Source: a bacterium UBA6154 (GTDB lineage: Bacteria; Actinomycetota; Actinomycetes; S36-B12). Taken from it: DNA of 17,016 nt. Made by a program: the position numbers and the translations under genes. Within the stretch, counting starts at the first letter, position 1, and every line of letters begins with the position of its first letter. Positions 7,401 to 14,809 of this stretch are shown here, piece by piece. Location of the stretch: the NCBI GenBank assembly GCA_002422375.1, contig DIUQ01000045.1, positions 1-17,016 on the forward strand, written 5' to 3'. The notes below the pieces were generated by a model. That model made no database searches. It saw nothing but the letters and a program-made list of their open reading frames with translations, and was not told the DNA's origin.

Positions 7401-7835
7401 ATGCTGTGGTTGTGGGGAATTATTGCCGCAGCAGCTCTGGGCGTGGAGTTACTCACCGGGACGTTGTATTTCGCCTTAGTGGGTGTTGGTGCCGCGGCGG
7501 GTGTTGGCGTGGCAGCGCTCGGGGCTCCCGTCGCTGTGCAGGTAGCCACAGTCGCTGGCGTGTCCCTAGCGGGGATCCTTTTTGTTCGTCCCTTTGCCCT
7601 GCGCCACGTTGCCCGTACGCCAGCGCTATCGCGCACTGGTGTCGATGCCCTGCCGGGAGCTGAGGCCCTCGCGGTCACAGAGATCACCGCGCAGTCCGGC
7701 CAAGTTCGACTCAAAGGCGAGGTCTGGAGTGCCCGACTTGATGGCGATCTCACCGATGTGACCGTGCAGTCCGGTACTCGTGTTTCTGTATCTCGAATTG
7801 ACGGAGCAACCGCTCTCGTTTTCCCCCTGGACTAG
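7401..7835 (+). CDS. Short NfeD-like membrane protein (OB-fold)
   Basis: This 144-residue protein has two or three hydrophobic segments at about residues 3-35 and 44-63, then a soluble C-terminal domain (about 80-140) with the GEVWSARLDGDLTDVTVQSGTRVSV pattern of the NfeD OB-fold. It lacks the ClpP-like serine protease domain of long NfeD proteins, so it is the short (NfeD1b-like) type that is usually encoded next to an SPFH protein and is thought to act with it in membrane microdomains. I chose the ATG at 7401 because AGGAGGTGG ends five bases before it and the hydrophobic segment starts at once; the same frame is open upstream to 7290 but that part is not membrane-like. The SPFH gene follows after 18 bases with its own ribosome binding site. 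Confidence 0.88.
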   Translation: MLWLWGIIAAAALGVELLTGTLYFALVGVGAAAGVGVAALGAPVAVQVATVAGVSLAGILFVRPFALRHVARTPALSRTGVDALPGAEALAVTEITAQSGQVRLKGEVWSARLDGDLTDVTVQSGTRVSVSRIDGATALVFPLD

Positions 7836-7853
7836 TGAACTGAAGGAGACACC

Positions 7854-8762
7854 ATGGACGTAATCGGCCTCGTTGTTGGCATTGTGGTTGGACTAGGGAT
7901 CGTTTTATTGCTGCTGTCCCGCACCATTGTGATTGTGAATCAAGCCAGCACAGCGATTGTTGAACGGCTGGGTCGCTATCAAAGGACACTCACTCCCGGT
8001 CTGACAATTCTGGTCCCTTTTATCGACCGCATTCGTGATCGAGTTGACATGCGCGAACAGGTAGCTTCTTTTCCGCCGCAGCCCGTGATCACTGAGGACA
8101 ACCTCGTTGTGTCGATTGACACTGTGGTGTACTTCCAAGTGACCGACCCCAAGGCAGCCACCTACGAGATTTCTAGTTTCCTTGTCGGCATTGAGCAATT
8201 GACAGTGACAACTTTGCGCAACGTCATTGGTTCCATGGACCTTGAGGCAACGCTGACCTCCCGGGACTCCATCAATGGTCAGTTGCGAGGGGTATTGGAT
8301 GAAGCCACGGGGCGCTGGGGGATTAGGGTCAATCGGGTTGAGCTCAAGGCCATTGATCCGCCGCACTCGGTTCAGGAGTCCATGGAGAAGCAACTCAAGG
8401 CAGAGCGCGAGCGACGCGCAGCAATTCTGACCGCTGAAGGCCAGAAGCAAAGCGCGATTCTGTTGGCTGAAGGTGAGAAGCAGAGCGCCATTTTGACAGC
8501 AGAAGGATTTGCGCAGTCCGAGGTTGTGCGCGCAGAAGCAGAAGCCCGTGCCGAAGTAATTCGCTCTGAAGGTGAAGCCACAGCTCTAGAGAAGGTTTAT
8601 GCGGCTATTCATGAAGCGAATCCCACCGCGGCGGCCCTGGCCCATCGGTACTTGGAAACACTTCCCGGTATTGCTCAGGGTGATGCCAATAAAGTGTGGG
8701 TTATTCCCAGTGAATTAACCGGTGCCATGGAAACCCTGAAAAAGGGATTTACCAAAGAGTAG
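7854..8762 (+). CDS. Stomatin/prohibitin-like SPFH (Band 7) protein
   Basis: This 302-residue protein is a membrane-anchored scaffold of the slipin/stomatin type. A hydrophobic N-terminus (residues 3-28) is followed by the SPFH domain (about 28-190), with QASTAIVERLGRYQRTLTPGL, DMREQVASFPPQPVITEDN and RWGIRVNRVELKAIDPP all typical of the family. From residue 189 five consecutive 11-residue units of the type SAILxAEGxxQ form a predicted right-handed coiled coil used for oligomerisation, followed by ALAHRYLETLPGIAQG. The ATG has the ribosome binding site GAAGGAG. Pairing with a short NfeD upstream is the common bacterial arrangement. The gene ends at 8762, and the stop of the convergent small gene begins at the next base. 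Confidence 0.93.
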   Translation: MDVIGLVVGIVVGLGIVLLLLSRTIVIVNQASTAIVERLGRYQRTLTPGLTILVPFIDRIRDRVDMREQVASFPPQPVITEDNLVVSIDTVVYFQVTDPKAATYEISSFLVGIEQLTVTTLRNVIGSMDLEATLTSRDSINGQLRGVLDEATGRWGIRVNRVELKAIDPPHSVQESMEKQLKAERERRAAILTAEGQKQSAILLAEGEKQSAILTAEGFAQSEVVRAEAEARAEVIRSEGEATALEKVYAAIHEANPTAAALAHRYLETLPGIAQGDANKVWVIPSELTGAMETLKKGFTKE

Positions 8763-8930
8763 CTAGCGCGATGCAAGAAAAACAATGAATACGGCGGCAA
8801 TAGCGAGACCAATAACAATATTGCGCCACCTGTGTGAAGGCTGATCAGGTGCTCGTTGGCTCTCTATCTGTGAGAGTTGATCGTTGTGACTGATGGCATT
8901 GTCCATCATGTCCTTGGCCTGCTCAAACAT
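8763..8930 (-). CDS. Small tail-anchored membrane protein, unknown function
   Basis: This 55-residue protein has a polar, possibly helical N-terminal part (about 30 residues, acidic then Gln/Asp rich) and a C-terminal membrane helix at about residues 37-53 ending in two polar residues: the layout of a tail-anchored protein. The same frame is open to a GTG at 8963, which would add 11 residues. I prefer the ATG at 8930 because TATGCT lies exactly six bases before it, like the other leaderless starts here. I recognise no family. It converges on the SPFH gene with no base between the two stops (TAGCTA), so the association with the NfeD-SPFH pair is positional only. As a short gene its reality depends on the start pattern and the clean membrane helix. 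Confidence 0.6.
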   Translation of the reverse strand: MFEQAKDMMDNAISHNDQLSQIESQRAPDQPSHRWRNIVIGLAIAAVFIVFLASR

Positions 8931-8936
8931 GTTGTG

Positions 8937-8942
8937 AGCATA
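8937..8942 (-). promoter_or_regulatory. Predicted -10 hexamer of a leaderless promoter for the tail-anchored protein gene
   Basis: On the minus strand TATGCT precedes ATG 8930 by six bases. It is the one hexamer in the set that starts TAT instead of TAG. No Shine-Dalgarno is present. Confidence 0.4.
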
Positions 8943-9041
8943 TAGGTAGGTGGTTGTGCCCACACGCTTTCCGGTACAAGTGAACAGTCCCTAGCCGTGA
9001 GCGGGCTTGCTGACCCTGTGCTGTGCTGTGATGATGGTGCG

Positions 9042-11033
9042 GTGACGAATCGACTAGTGCATTCATCCAGTCCCTATCTCCTGCAGCATGCGAATAACCC
9101 TGTGCATTGGTGGGAGTGGAGCCCTGAGGCATTCGCGGAAGCGAAGGAACGGAATGTCCCGATCTTTCTGAGTGTGGGTTATTCAGCGTGCCACTGGTGC
9201 CATGTCATGGCTCACGAATCCTTTGAGAACGAGGAGATCGCGCGATATCTCAATGACAACTTTGTCAGCATCAAAGTTGATCGGGAGGAGCGGCCCGATA
9301 TTGACTCGGTGTACATGGAAGCAACTGTGGCCATGACCGGACACGGTGGCTGGCCCATGTCGGTATTCATGGATTCGGACGGTAAGCCTTTTTATGCCGG
9401 CACATATTTTCCGCCGGAGCCACGCCACGGATCAGCAAGTTTTGGACAACTTCTGGTGTCCATATCCGAGACGTGGAAGCAGCGCCCGACCGAAGTGAAA
9501 GCGGCCGGCCAACGAATTATCGATGCACTGAATAGGTCCCGCACGTCTTCCTCGGAAACGGATATTGCATCCCTGTCTCCTGAGCAGGTAATTGGGATCA
9601 TGCGCCAGGCGGTGGAGGCGCTGGAAGGGAGCTTTGACCCCGTGCAGGGTGGTTTCGGAGGCGCACCGAAGTTTCCACCGTCCATGGTGTTGGAGTTCCT
9701 ACTCCGCATGTCCTTGGATGCTGAAGTTGGTGAACGCGCATTGCTCATGGCGGAGACAACACTGTCGGCCATGGCCCGCGGTGGAATCTACGATCAACTG
9801 CGCGGCGGCTTTGCACGATACAGCGTGGACGCGCAGTGGATTGTTCCCCACTTCGAAAAGATGCTGTACGACAATGCGTTGTTGATTCGGGTGTACGCGC
9901 ACTGGTGGCGTTTGACAGGTAATCCATTGGCCGAGCGCGTTGTGCGCGAGAGCATTGAGTTTCTTTTGCGGGAACTGCAGACCGAGCAGGGTGCCTTCGC
10001 GTCCGCACTTGATGCAGATAGTGATGGGGTTGAGGGCAAGTTCTACGCCTGGTCGCCCGAGGATTTACACCGAGTTCTCCCAACTCAGGAAGTGGAGCAC
10101 ATTGCTCGACTGTTGTCCGTAACGCCGGAAGGGACATTCGAGCACGGAACATCAACACTGCGCCTACTGACTGATCCAGCGGATTGGTCGCACTGGCTAT
10201 CTGTTCGCGAACAGCTCGTGGCAGAGCAGGACACGCGGGTTCGTCCAGGCAGGGACGACAAAGTGGTGGCCTCGTGGAATGGACTGGCCATTGCGGCACT
10301 GGCGGAATCCGGCGCGATTTTTGACCGTGAGGACTGGATTGACAGTGCGCGGACAGTTGCAGAGCACATGCTGGCCGTTCACTACGGTGCGCACAGTCGA
10401 GCAGATGCCCTGGCGCGGACATCCCTGCACGGACAAGTGGGGCGTCACGCGGGTGTATTAGATGACTACGCCAACATGGCGGAAGGACTGATTTCCCTCT
10501 ATGAAGTCACAGGTGAGCCGTCCTGGCTGGATACGGCGCGGGAATTGGTGAATTCCGCGGTGACACATTTCGCCGATCCCGAGGGTGGTTTTTTTGATAC
10601 GGCCAATGACGCCGAATCACTCGTTCGCCGACCTCGCGATTTCAGTGACAATGCGGAACCATCCGGGTGGTTCGCACTCGCCAATGCACTGGTCCGGTTG
10701 TCGGCCATGCAGGGCCCCGATAGTGAGACATGGCGCAGGGAGGCTGAACGTGCACTCGGCGTTCTCGTTGAGTTCGCTCCTCGCGCGCCACGTGCGGTGG
10801 GCTGGGGTCTGGTAGCACTCTGGGCGCTGGCCCAGGGACCATATGAAGTCGCCATTTCTGGTGACCAGGCAGAGGAGTACGCCCGCATAGCCATTCGATC
10901 TCCACTAGCGGCGGAGGTTCACTGGGCTACGGGGAATCCACCGGGCGCTCAAGTGTGTCGTGGATCAGTCTGTGAATTTCCCACCACGCAGCCGGCGCAG
11001 TTGGCCGAATTTTTGAGGGTGCGCCTGATGTAG
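9042..11033 (+). CDS. DUF255 (YyaL-type) thioredoxin-fold protein with six-hairpin domain
   Basis: This protein of 663 residues (from the chosen start) joins an N-terminal thioredoxin-like DUF255 domain to an alpha/alpha barrel of the six-hairpin glycosidase-like fold. The start of the family is clear: [22 protein letters not shown], then [19 protein letters not shown] with the redox-like CxxC at Cys50 and Cys53, then [10 protein letters not shown] and GGWPMSVF. Further motifs are [36 protein letters not shown] and [10 protein letters not shown]. The cellular role of YyaL/spermatogenesis-associated protein 20 homologues is not established. I chose GTG 9042 since family similarity begins there; GTG 8997 in frame would add 15 unmatched residues. 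GATGAT six bases before 9042 is an imperfect -10. The gene lies upstream of the cis-prenyltransferase, near where Rv1084 sits in M. tuberculosis. Confidence 0.92.
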   Translation: MTNRLVHSSSPYLLQHANNPVHWWEWSPEAFAEAKERNVPIFLSVGYSACHWCHVMAHESFENEEIARYLNDNFVSIKVDREERPDIDSVYMEATVAMTGHGGWPMSVFMDSDGKPFYAGTYFPPEPRHGSASFGQLLVSISETWKQRPTEVKAAGQRIIDALNRSRTSSSETDIASLSPEQVIGIMRQAVEALEGSFDPVQGGFGGAPKFPPSMVLEFLLRMSLDAEVGERALLMAETTLSAMARGGIYDQLRGGFARYSVDAQWIVPHFEKMLYDNALLIRVYAHWWRLTGNPLAERVVRESIEFLLRELQTEQGAFASALDADSDGVEGKFYAWSPEDLHRVLPTQEVEHIARLLSVTPEGTFEHGTSTLRLLTDPADWSHWLSVREQLVAEQDTRVRPGRDDKVVASWNGLAIAALAESGAIFDREDWIDSARTVAEHMLAVHYGAHSRADALARTSLHGQVGRHAGVLDDYANMAEGLISLYEVTGEPSWLDTARELVNSAVTHFADPEGGFFDTANDAESLVRRPRDFSDNAEPSGWFALANALVRLSAMQGPDSETWRREAERALGVLVEFAPRAPRAVGWGLVALWALAQGPYEVAISGDQAEEYARIAIRSPLAAEVHWATGNPPGAQVCRGSVCEFPTTQPAQLAEFLRVRLM

Positions 11034-11117
11034 CCACGATCGACCTTCCGGGGGAGTAATCTCGGTTACGCCCAGGTAGACACGTGGGTGAATTGGGCAC
11101 GGAATGAGAGGCGGATC

Positions 11118-11879
11118 GTGGGAATCAAGGATCTGGTGTACGGCGTCTACGAACGCCAGCTCGCCGCTCAGATCCCCCAGGAGCGCATCCCTCGACATGT
11201 TGGTGTGATCCTCGACGGAAATCGACGGTGGGCGAGCGCCCAGGGTTCCACTTCGGCCCACGGGCACCAAGCAGGTGCCAACAAAATCGTGGACTTTCTT
11301 GGGTGGTGCGACGAAGCCGGAGTCGAGGTGGTCACCCTGTGGCTCCTGTCCACCGACAACCTGACCCGGCCAGAAACCGAACTCGACCAACTCATGACCA
11401 TTATTGAATCGACGGTGAACAATCTTGTTTCCCAGGGCCGGTGGAGATTGCACCCCGTTGGAGCTTTGGACTTGCTTCCCGCGCACACGGCAGCCACTCT
11501 CAAAGAAGCAGAAGAAGCAACCGCATTCATTGATGGTTCCCTCGTCAATATTGCCGTTGGCTACGGCGGTCGCCGGGAAGTGGTGGATGCGGTTAAGTCA
11601 CTACTCGCTGACCATGCAACTCAAGGAACAACCTTAGATGAACTTGCACAGGTAATAGATGTGGAGCACATTGCTGAACATCTGTACACCAAGGGGCAGC
11701 CCGATCCTGACCTGGTGATTCGAACCTCCGGGGAGCAGCGCCTCTCCGGTTTCTTACTCTGGCAAAGTGCGCATTCGGAGTTCTATTTCTGTGAAGCGTT
11801 CTGGCCGGATTTCCGTCACGTTGACTTCCTGCGCGCAGTGCGTGCGTACGCCGAACGAAATCGTCGATACGGAGCATGA
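11118..11879 (+). CDS. cis-Prenyltransferase, probably short-chain (Z-farnesyl diphosphate synthase-like)
   Basis: This enzyme of the undecaprenyl diphosphate synthase family (253 residues) adds isopentenyl diphosphate in cis to an allylic diphosphate at the membrane. The P-loop-like motif HVGVILDGNRRWA (27-39, catalytic Asp33) and the C-terminal region VIRTSGEQRLSGFLLWQ to FYFCEAFWPDF are diagnostic. In TLWLLSTDNL (73-82) Leu76 aligns with Ala69 of E. coli UppS. In M. tuberculosis Rv1086, the gene at this same neighbourhood, a leucine there limits the product to Z,E-farnesyl diphosphate, so a short product is likely. I chose GTG 11118 with a GAGAGG ribosome binding site, giving the usual MGIKDLVY start; GTG 11088 in frame would add ten residues. 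The stop overlaps the DUF1275 start (ATGA). Confidence 0.9.
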   Translation: MGIKDLVYGVYERQLAAQIPQERIPRHVGVILDGNRRWASAQGSTSAHGHQAGANKIVDFLGWCDEAGVEVVTLWLLSTDNLTRPETELDQLMTIIESTVNNLVSQGRWRLHPVGALDLLPAHTAATLKEAEEATAFIDGSLVNIAVGYGGRREVVDAVKSLLADHATQGTTLDELAQVIDVEHIAEHLYTKGQPDPDLVIRTSGEQRLSGFLLWQSAHSEFYFCEAFWPDFRHVDFLRAVRAYAERNRRYGA

Positions 11880-12625
11880 CCACTCCCGCCGAAAGCGTCA
11901 TGGATGTCAACGCTGACAACTCACTTCGCTACCCGCGCACCATGATCTTGATCCTCGCTGGGATTGCCGGTGCCATGGATGCAGTGGACTTTCGTTTCTA
12001 TGGCGTGTTCACCGCTAACCAGGCCGGAAACTTGGTGCTCATGTGGGAGCGGTTGGCAGCGGACCCCGGTGCCGCGGCGCTGTCCGTGTTTTCGCTCGTT
12101 GGGTGCGCCATTGGAATTGCCGCGGTGATTGCCATTCGGTTTTATGTTCCCTTCTTTGCCACTTCGCGTGGTTCTCGAGTGCTGCTCTACTGTGCCGCGG
12201 CACTGTTATCGGTGACCGCGTTGGCTGGTGCGAGCCTTGCGCAGCCGCTGCGAGAGTTAACATCAGGTGAACTTCAGATTGGCTCTGGGCCGTGGTGGGC
12301 GGGTGCTGCTTCCACGAGTTCCTCGGCCATGGCGTTGGCCGTTCTGGGCACCATTTTTGTCATGGTGGGTTCAACCAGGGCGCAGATAATCGCTGGTACT
12401 GGGCCGTATCTCGACAGTGTCCGCTTTTCTACCGCAGCTCTATTAACGCGCAATCCGGAATGGCTACAACGGTTTCGGTCGGTCGCCTGGTTTCCCGTTG
12501 CATGGACACTAGGGGCGGCCTTCGCTTCGCTCGTTCCCCTGAATCGGGGTGTCATTGCCATGTTCTGCGCGACCATTGTCGTGGTGATCGCACTGCGTTC
12601 GCGGCGTGTCGAATCGACGGCATAA
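11876..12625 (+). CDS. DUF1275 (YoaK-like) integral membrane protein
   Basis: This 249-residue protein has about six hydrophobic segments. The N-terminal part AGIAGAMDAVDFRFYGVFTA followed by NQAGNLVLM matches the conserved DUF1275 start, in which a glycine-rich first helix with Asp is followed by the N-T/A-GN motif. A central GTIFVMVGSTRAQI stretch is comparable to the family's mid-protein motif. The function of DUF1275 proteins is not established. Its ATG overlaps the stop of the prenyltransferase gene (ATGA), so the two are translationally coupled; this hints at a membrane role near isoprenoid synthesis, but that is inference. The gene ends 88 bases before phoH2, which has its own promoter-like hexamer and ribosome binding site. 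Confidence 0.8.
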   Translation: MTTPAESVMDVNADNSLRYPRTMILILAGIAGAMDAVDFRFYGVFTANQAGNLVLMWERLAADPGAAALSVFSLVGCAIGIAAVIAIRFYVPFFATSRGSRVLLYCAAALLSVTALAGASLAQPLRELTSGELQIGSGPWWAGAASTSSSAMALAVLGTIFVMVGSTRAQIIAGTGPYLDSVRFSTAALLTRNPEWLQRFRSVAWFPVAWTLGAAFASLVPLNRGVIAMFCATIVVVIALRSRRVESTA

Positions 12626-12638
12626 GCCACACCGCGCC

Positions 12639-12644
12639 TAGCGT
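12639..12644 (+). promoter_or_regulatory. Predicted -10 hexamer for phoH2 (leadered)
   Basis: TAGCGT in the gap after the DUF1275 gene would give transcription start near 12651 and a leader of about 63 bases containing a hairpin (12667-12695) and the Shine-Dalgarno AAGGAGAG. No clear -35 is seen. Confidence 0.35.
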
Positions 12645-12666
12645 GTGACTTACCGATTCGTTGTAG

Positions 12667-12695
12667 CTCATCCGGCTCTCGAAACTCCGGGTGGG
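12667..12695 (+). other. Predicted hairpin in the phoH2 leader
   Basis: CTCATCCGG (12667-12675) can pair with CCGGGTGGG (12687-12695), nine pairs including two G-U pairs, around an 11-base loop. It stands about 5 bases before the Shine-Dalgarno. No run of T follows, so it is not a typical intrinsic terminator; an effect on mRNA stability or translation is possible but unproven. Confidence 0.4.
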
Positions 12696-12713
12696 CAGTG
12701 AAGGAGAGACTGC

Positions 12714-14012
12714 GTGCCTGACTCCCGCCGGACCTATGTTCTTGACACATCCGTCCTCCTGTCAGACCCGAAAGCACTGCTGCGATTCCACGAACATGAT
12801 GTGGTGTTGCCTGTTGTTGTGGTGACCGAGCTGGAAGGCAAGCGAAGCCACCCGGAGTTGGGTTACTTTGCTCGGCAAGCTCTTCGATTACTCGATGACC
12901 TCCGGGTGGAACATGGTCGCCTGGATGCGCCCATTCCATTAGGCGAGTCGGGGGGAACCCTGCGCATTGAACTGAATCACACCAATGTTGAGGTATTGCC
13001 GCACGGGCTCCGCCTTGGCGACAACGACACCAGGATCTTGGCGCTCGCAAAAAACCTTGCTGAGGAAGGCTGCGACGTTGTCCTGGTCAGTAAAGACTTG
13101 CCCATGCGCGTCAAGGCCAGTTCCGTTGGCCTGACAGCAGAGGAGTATCGAGCAGAACTGGTCATTGAGTCTGGTTACACCGGCATGGCTGAGGTCGACA
13201 TGAACGTGGCAGATCTCGATGCGCTCTACGAAGAAGGCGTTATTGAGCACGATGCTGGTTTTGATTACCCGACTCACTGCGGTTTGGTGCTACTCAGTGA
13301 TCGCGGCAGCGCACTGGGTCGAGTAACACCGGATAAAAAAGTTCGACTTGTCCGTGGTGATCGGGAGGCATTCGGTTTGCATGGGCGCAGTGCGGAGCAG
13401 CGCATTGCACTCGATATTTTATTGGACCCCGAGATCGGCATTGTGTCACTTGGAGGTCGCGCCGGAACGGGTAAAAGCGCCCTCGCACTGTGCGCCGGCT
13501 TGGAGTCGGTCATGGAGCGCCGGGCTCACCGCAAAGTGATTGTCTTCCGACCGCTCTATGCGGTTGGTGGTCAGGAACTGGGATATTTGCCGGGGTCAGA
13601 AAACGAAAAAATGTCGCCATGGGGTCAGGCGGTTTACGACACCCTTGGCGCCATCACCACCCAGGAAGTAGTGGACGAAATAACCGACCGGGGCATGCTG
13701 GAGGTACTTCCCCTCACCCATATTCGCGGCCGGAGCTTGCATGACGCCTTTGTTATTGTCGAGGAAGCCCAGTCACTCGAGCGCAATGTATTGCTCACCG
13801 TTCTCTCGCGCATTGGCACTGATTCCCGGGTCGTTCTCACCCATGACATTGCCCAACGGGACAACCTGCGCGTCGGGCGCTTTGATGGGGTGGTGGCCGT
13901 TGTGGAGAAGCTCAAGGGGCACCCGCTCTTTGCCCACGTCACCCTGACGCGCAGTGAACGATCCGATATTGCCGCACTGGTGACCGACCTTTTAGAGGAT
14001 GGAATCGGGTAG
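12714..14012 (+). CDS. phoH2: PhoH2: PIN-domain ribonuclease fused to PhoH ATPase
   Basis: This 432-residue protein combines an N-terminal PIN nuclease domain (about 1-150) with a C-terminal PhoH helicase-like ATPase (about 225-430). PIN acidic residues are visible as Asp11 in YVLDTSVL, Glu39 in VTELEG, Asp105 in GDNDTRIL and Asp128 in LVSKD. The ATPase has Walker A GRAGTGKS (248-255, Lys254), [17 protein letters not shown], a Walker B-like FVIVEEAQ and a sensor [10 protein letters not shown]. PhoH2 proteins of actinobacteria unwind and cut RNA in an ATP-dependent way. The start is GTG, preceded by AAGGAGAG. In mycobacteria a small antitoxin-like gene (phoAT) overlaps the 5' end; I see no such gene in the 88-base upstream gap. 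Confidence 0.94.
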   Translation: MPDSRRTYVLDTSVLLSDPKALLRFHEHDVVLPVVVVTELEGKRSHPELGYFARQALRLLDDLRVEHGRLDAPIPLGESGGTLRIELNHTNVEVLPHGLRLGDNDTRILALAKNLAEEGCDVVLVSKDLPMRVKASSVGLTAEEYRAELVIESGYTGMAEVDMNVADLDALYEEGVIEHDAGFDYPTHCGLVLLSDRGSALGRVTPDKKVRLVRGDREAFGLHGRSAEQRIALDILLDPEIGIVSLGGRAGTGKSALALCAGLESVMERRAHRKVIVFRPLYAVGGQELGYLPGSENEKMSPWGQAVYDTLGAITTQEVVDEITDRGMLEVLPLTHIRGRSLHDAFVIVEEAQSLERNVLLTVLSRIGTDSRVVLTHDIAQRDNLRVGRFDGVVAVVEKLKGHPLFAHVTLTRSERSDIAALVTDLLEDGIG

Positions 14013-14029
14013 TCACCGGGAATACAGGC

Positions 14030-14045
14030 TGTGATCTAGGTCACA
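14030..14045 (+). promoter_or_regulatory. CRP/GlxR-type operator upstream of the transglycosylase-like gene
   Basis: TGTGATCTAGGTCACA matches the consensus TGTGANNTANNTCACA of actinobacterial CRP-family regulators (GlxR of Corynebacterium, Crp of Mycobacterium) at all 12 fixed positions; both five-base half-sites are perfect inverted copies. It lies 133 bases before the ATG at 14179 and 17 bases after the phoH2 stop. Resuscitation-promoting factor genes are known targets of these regulators, which fits the gene downstream. Confidence 0.7.
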
Positions 14046-14178
14046 ATTGGTTGGTGCTGCACCGTGGAATCGGGCGATCGTGACCTTTACCACCATGTCT
14101 GCATGTGACAAATTCGTGACTTTGAGGCACCGTAGGACGGGTCATTTTGGTCCCACAGTGGCAGAGGAGGTATCGCGA

Positions 14179-14802
14179 ATGCGCACAAGCGTCCACCGGC
14201 GTGGCTTGGCCAGCCGACTTCCGCTCGTGATTGCTCCTCTTCTCCTTGCCCTCACCGTTCCGGTGTCAGCCCAAGCAGACGACACGGTTCCCGTGACCAC
14301 CGAGGACAGTGTTGTCGAAGATGCAGTCCCAGCCGGAGACGCCGGCAATGAAGAGTTCGCGGTGAATCCGGAAGCGGCAGACAGCGACCGCCAGCTGCGC
14401 ATCGCTATTGAGACAGCTCACGCTTTTGGGTCAGAGCAGTCCAACGACCTGAAGGGCTTTATCCCCAGTCTCTACCGTGGGAAATGGTTTATGCCAGCCA
14501 AAGAGGATCGTCGGCGATTCATTAGTAAGCGCGAGGCACACCACAACTACAAAGCGGTAAGCGCCGGAGGCTTGTATCGGGGTGCCTATCAATTTTCTAG
14601 CGCCCTTGCCCGTGGAGCCACCTGGATGATGCAGTCTGAGGTGAAAAAGGAAATGGGCGAGGTGGGTGTCGAGTTGGTCAAGGAATTACGCAAAAAGCCC
14701 ATGAACCAGTGGAACCGCTATTGGCAGGACCGCGCGTTTTGGACTATCTGGGCCAATGGGCGGGGCGCCAATCACTGGCACGGTGGCGGGCGTTCCTGCT
14801 AG
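14179..14802 (+). CDS. Secreted transglycosylase-like (Rpf-like) cell wall protein
   Basis: This 207-residue exported protein has a signal peptide: a basic N-terminus with four Arg in the first 12 residues, a hydrophobic core (about 13-28) and a likely cleavage site after AQA near residue 32. A low-complexity acidic linker (about 33-75) leads to a C-terminal domain containing KREAHHNYKAVSAGGLYRGA and YQFSSALA, which resembles the E-S-x-x-NY-x-AV-N...GAYQF core of actinobacterial transglycosylase/Rpf domains; the Glu of REAHHNY would be the catalytic acid. The end WTIWANGRGANHWHGGGRSC resembles the C-terminal part of that fold. I chose ATG 14179 with the ribosome binding site GAGGAGG. Target would be peptidoglycan outside the cell. 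A 166-base gap upstream carries a CRP/GlxR-type site. The exact subfamily is uncertain. Confidence 0.8.
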   Translation: MRTSVHRRGLASRLPLVIAPLLLALTVPVSAQADDTVPVTTEDSVVEDAVPAGDAGNEEFAVNPEAADSDRQLRIAIETAHAFGSEQSNDLKGFIPSLYRGKWFMPAKEDRRRFISKREAHHNYKAVSAGGLYRGAYQFSSALARGATWMMQSEVKKEMGEVGVELVKELRKKPMNQWNRYWQDRAFWTIWANGRGANHWHGGGRSC

Positions 14803-14809
14803 AGATAGA

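Noticed and set aside
9745..10422. Long open frame on the minus strand (225 codons)
   Set aside because: It lies wholly inside the DUF255 gene, which has clear family motifs throughout; composition is that of a shadow frame.
12274..13050. Long open frame on the minus strand (258 codons)
   Set aside because: It runs antisense across the DUF1275 and phoH2 genes, is rich in Arg, Ala and Pro as expected for a shadow frame, and resembles no family.
14046..14178. Possible c-di-AMP (ydaO-type) riboswitch, as often found before actinobacterial rpf genes
   Set aside because: The 133 bases after the CRP-type site lack the conserved blocks of that riboswitch that I can recognise, and no extended set of helices is evident.
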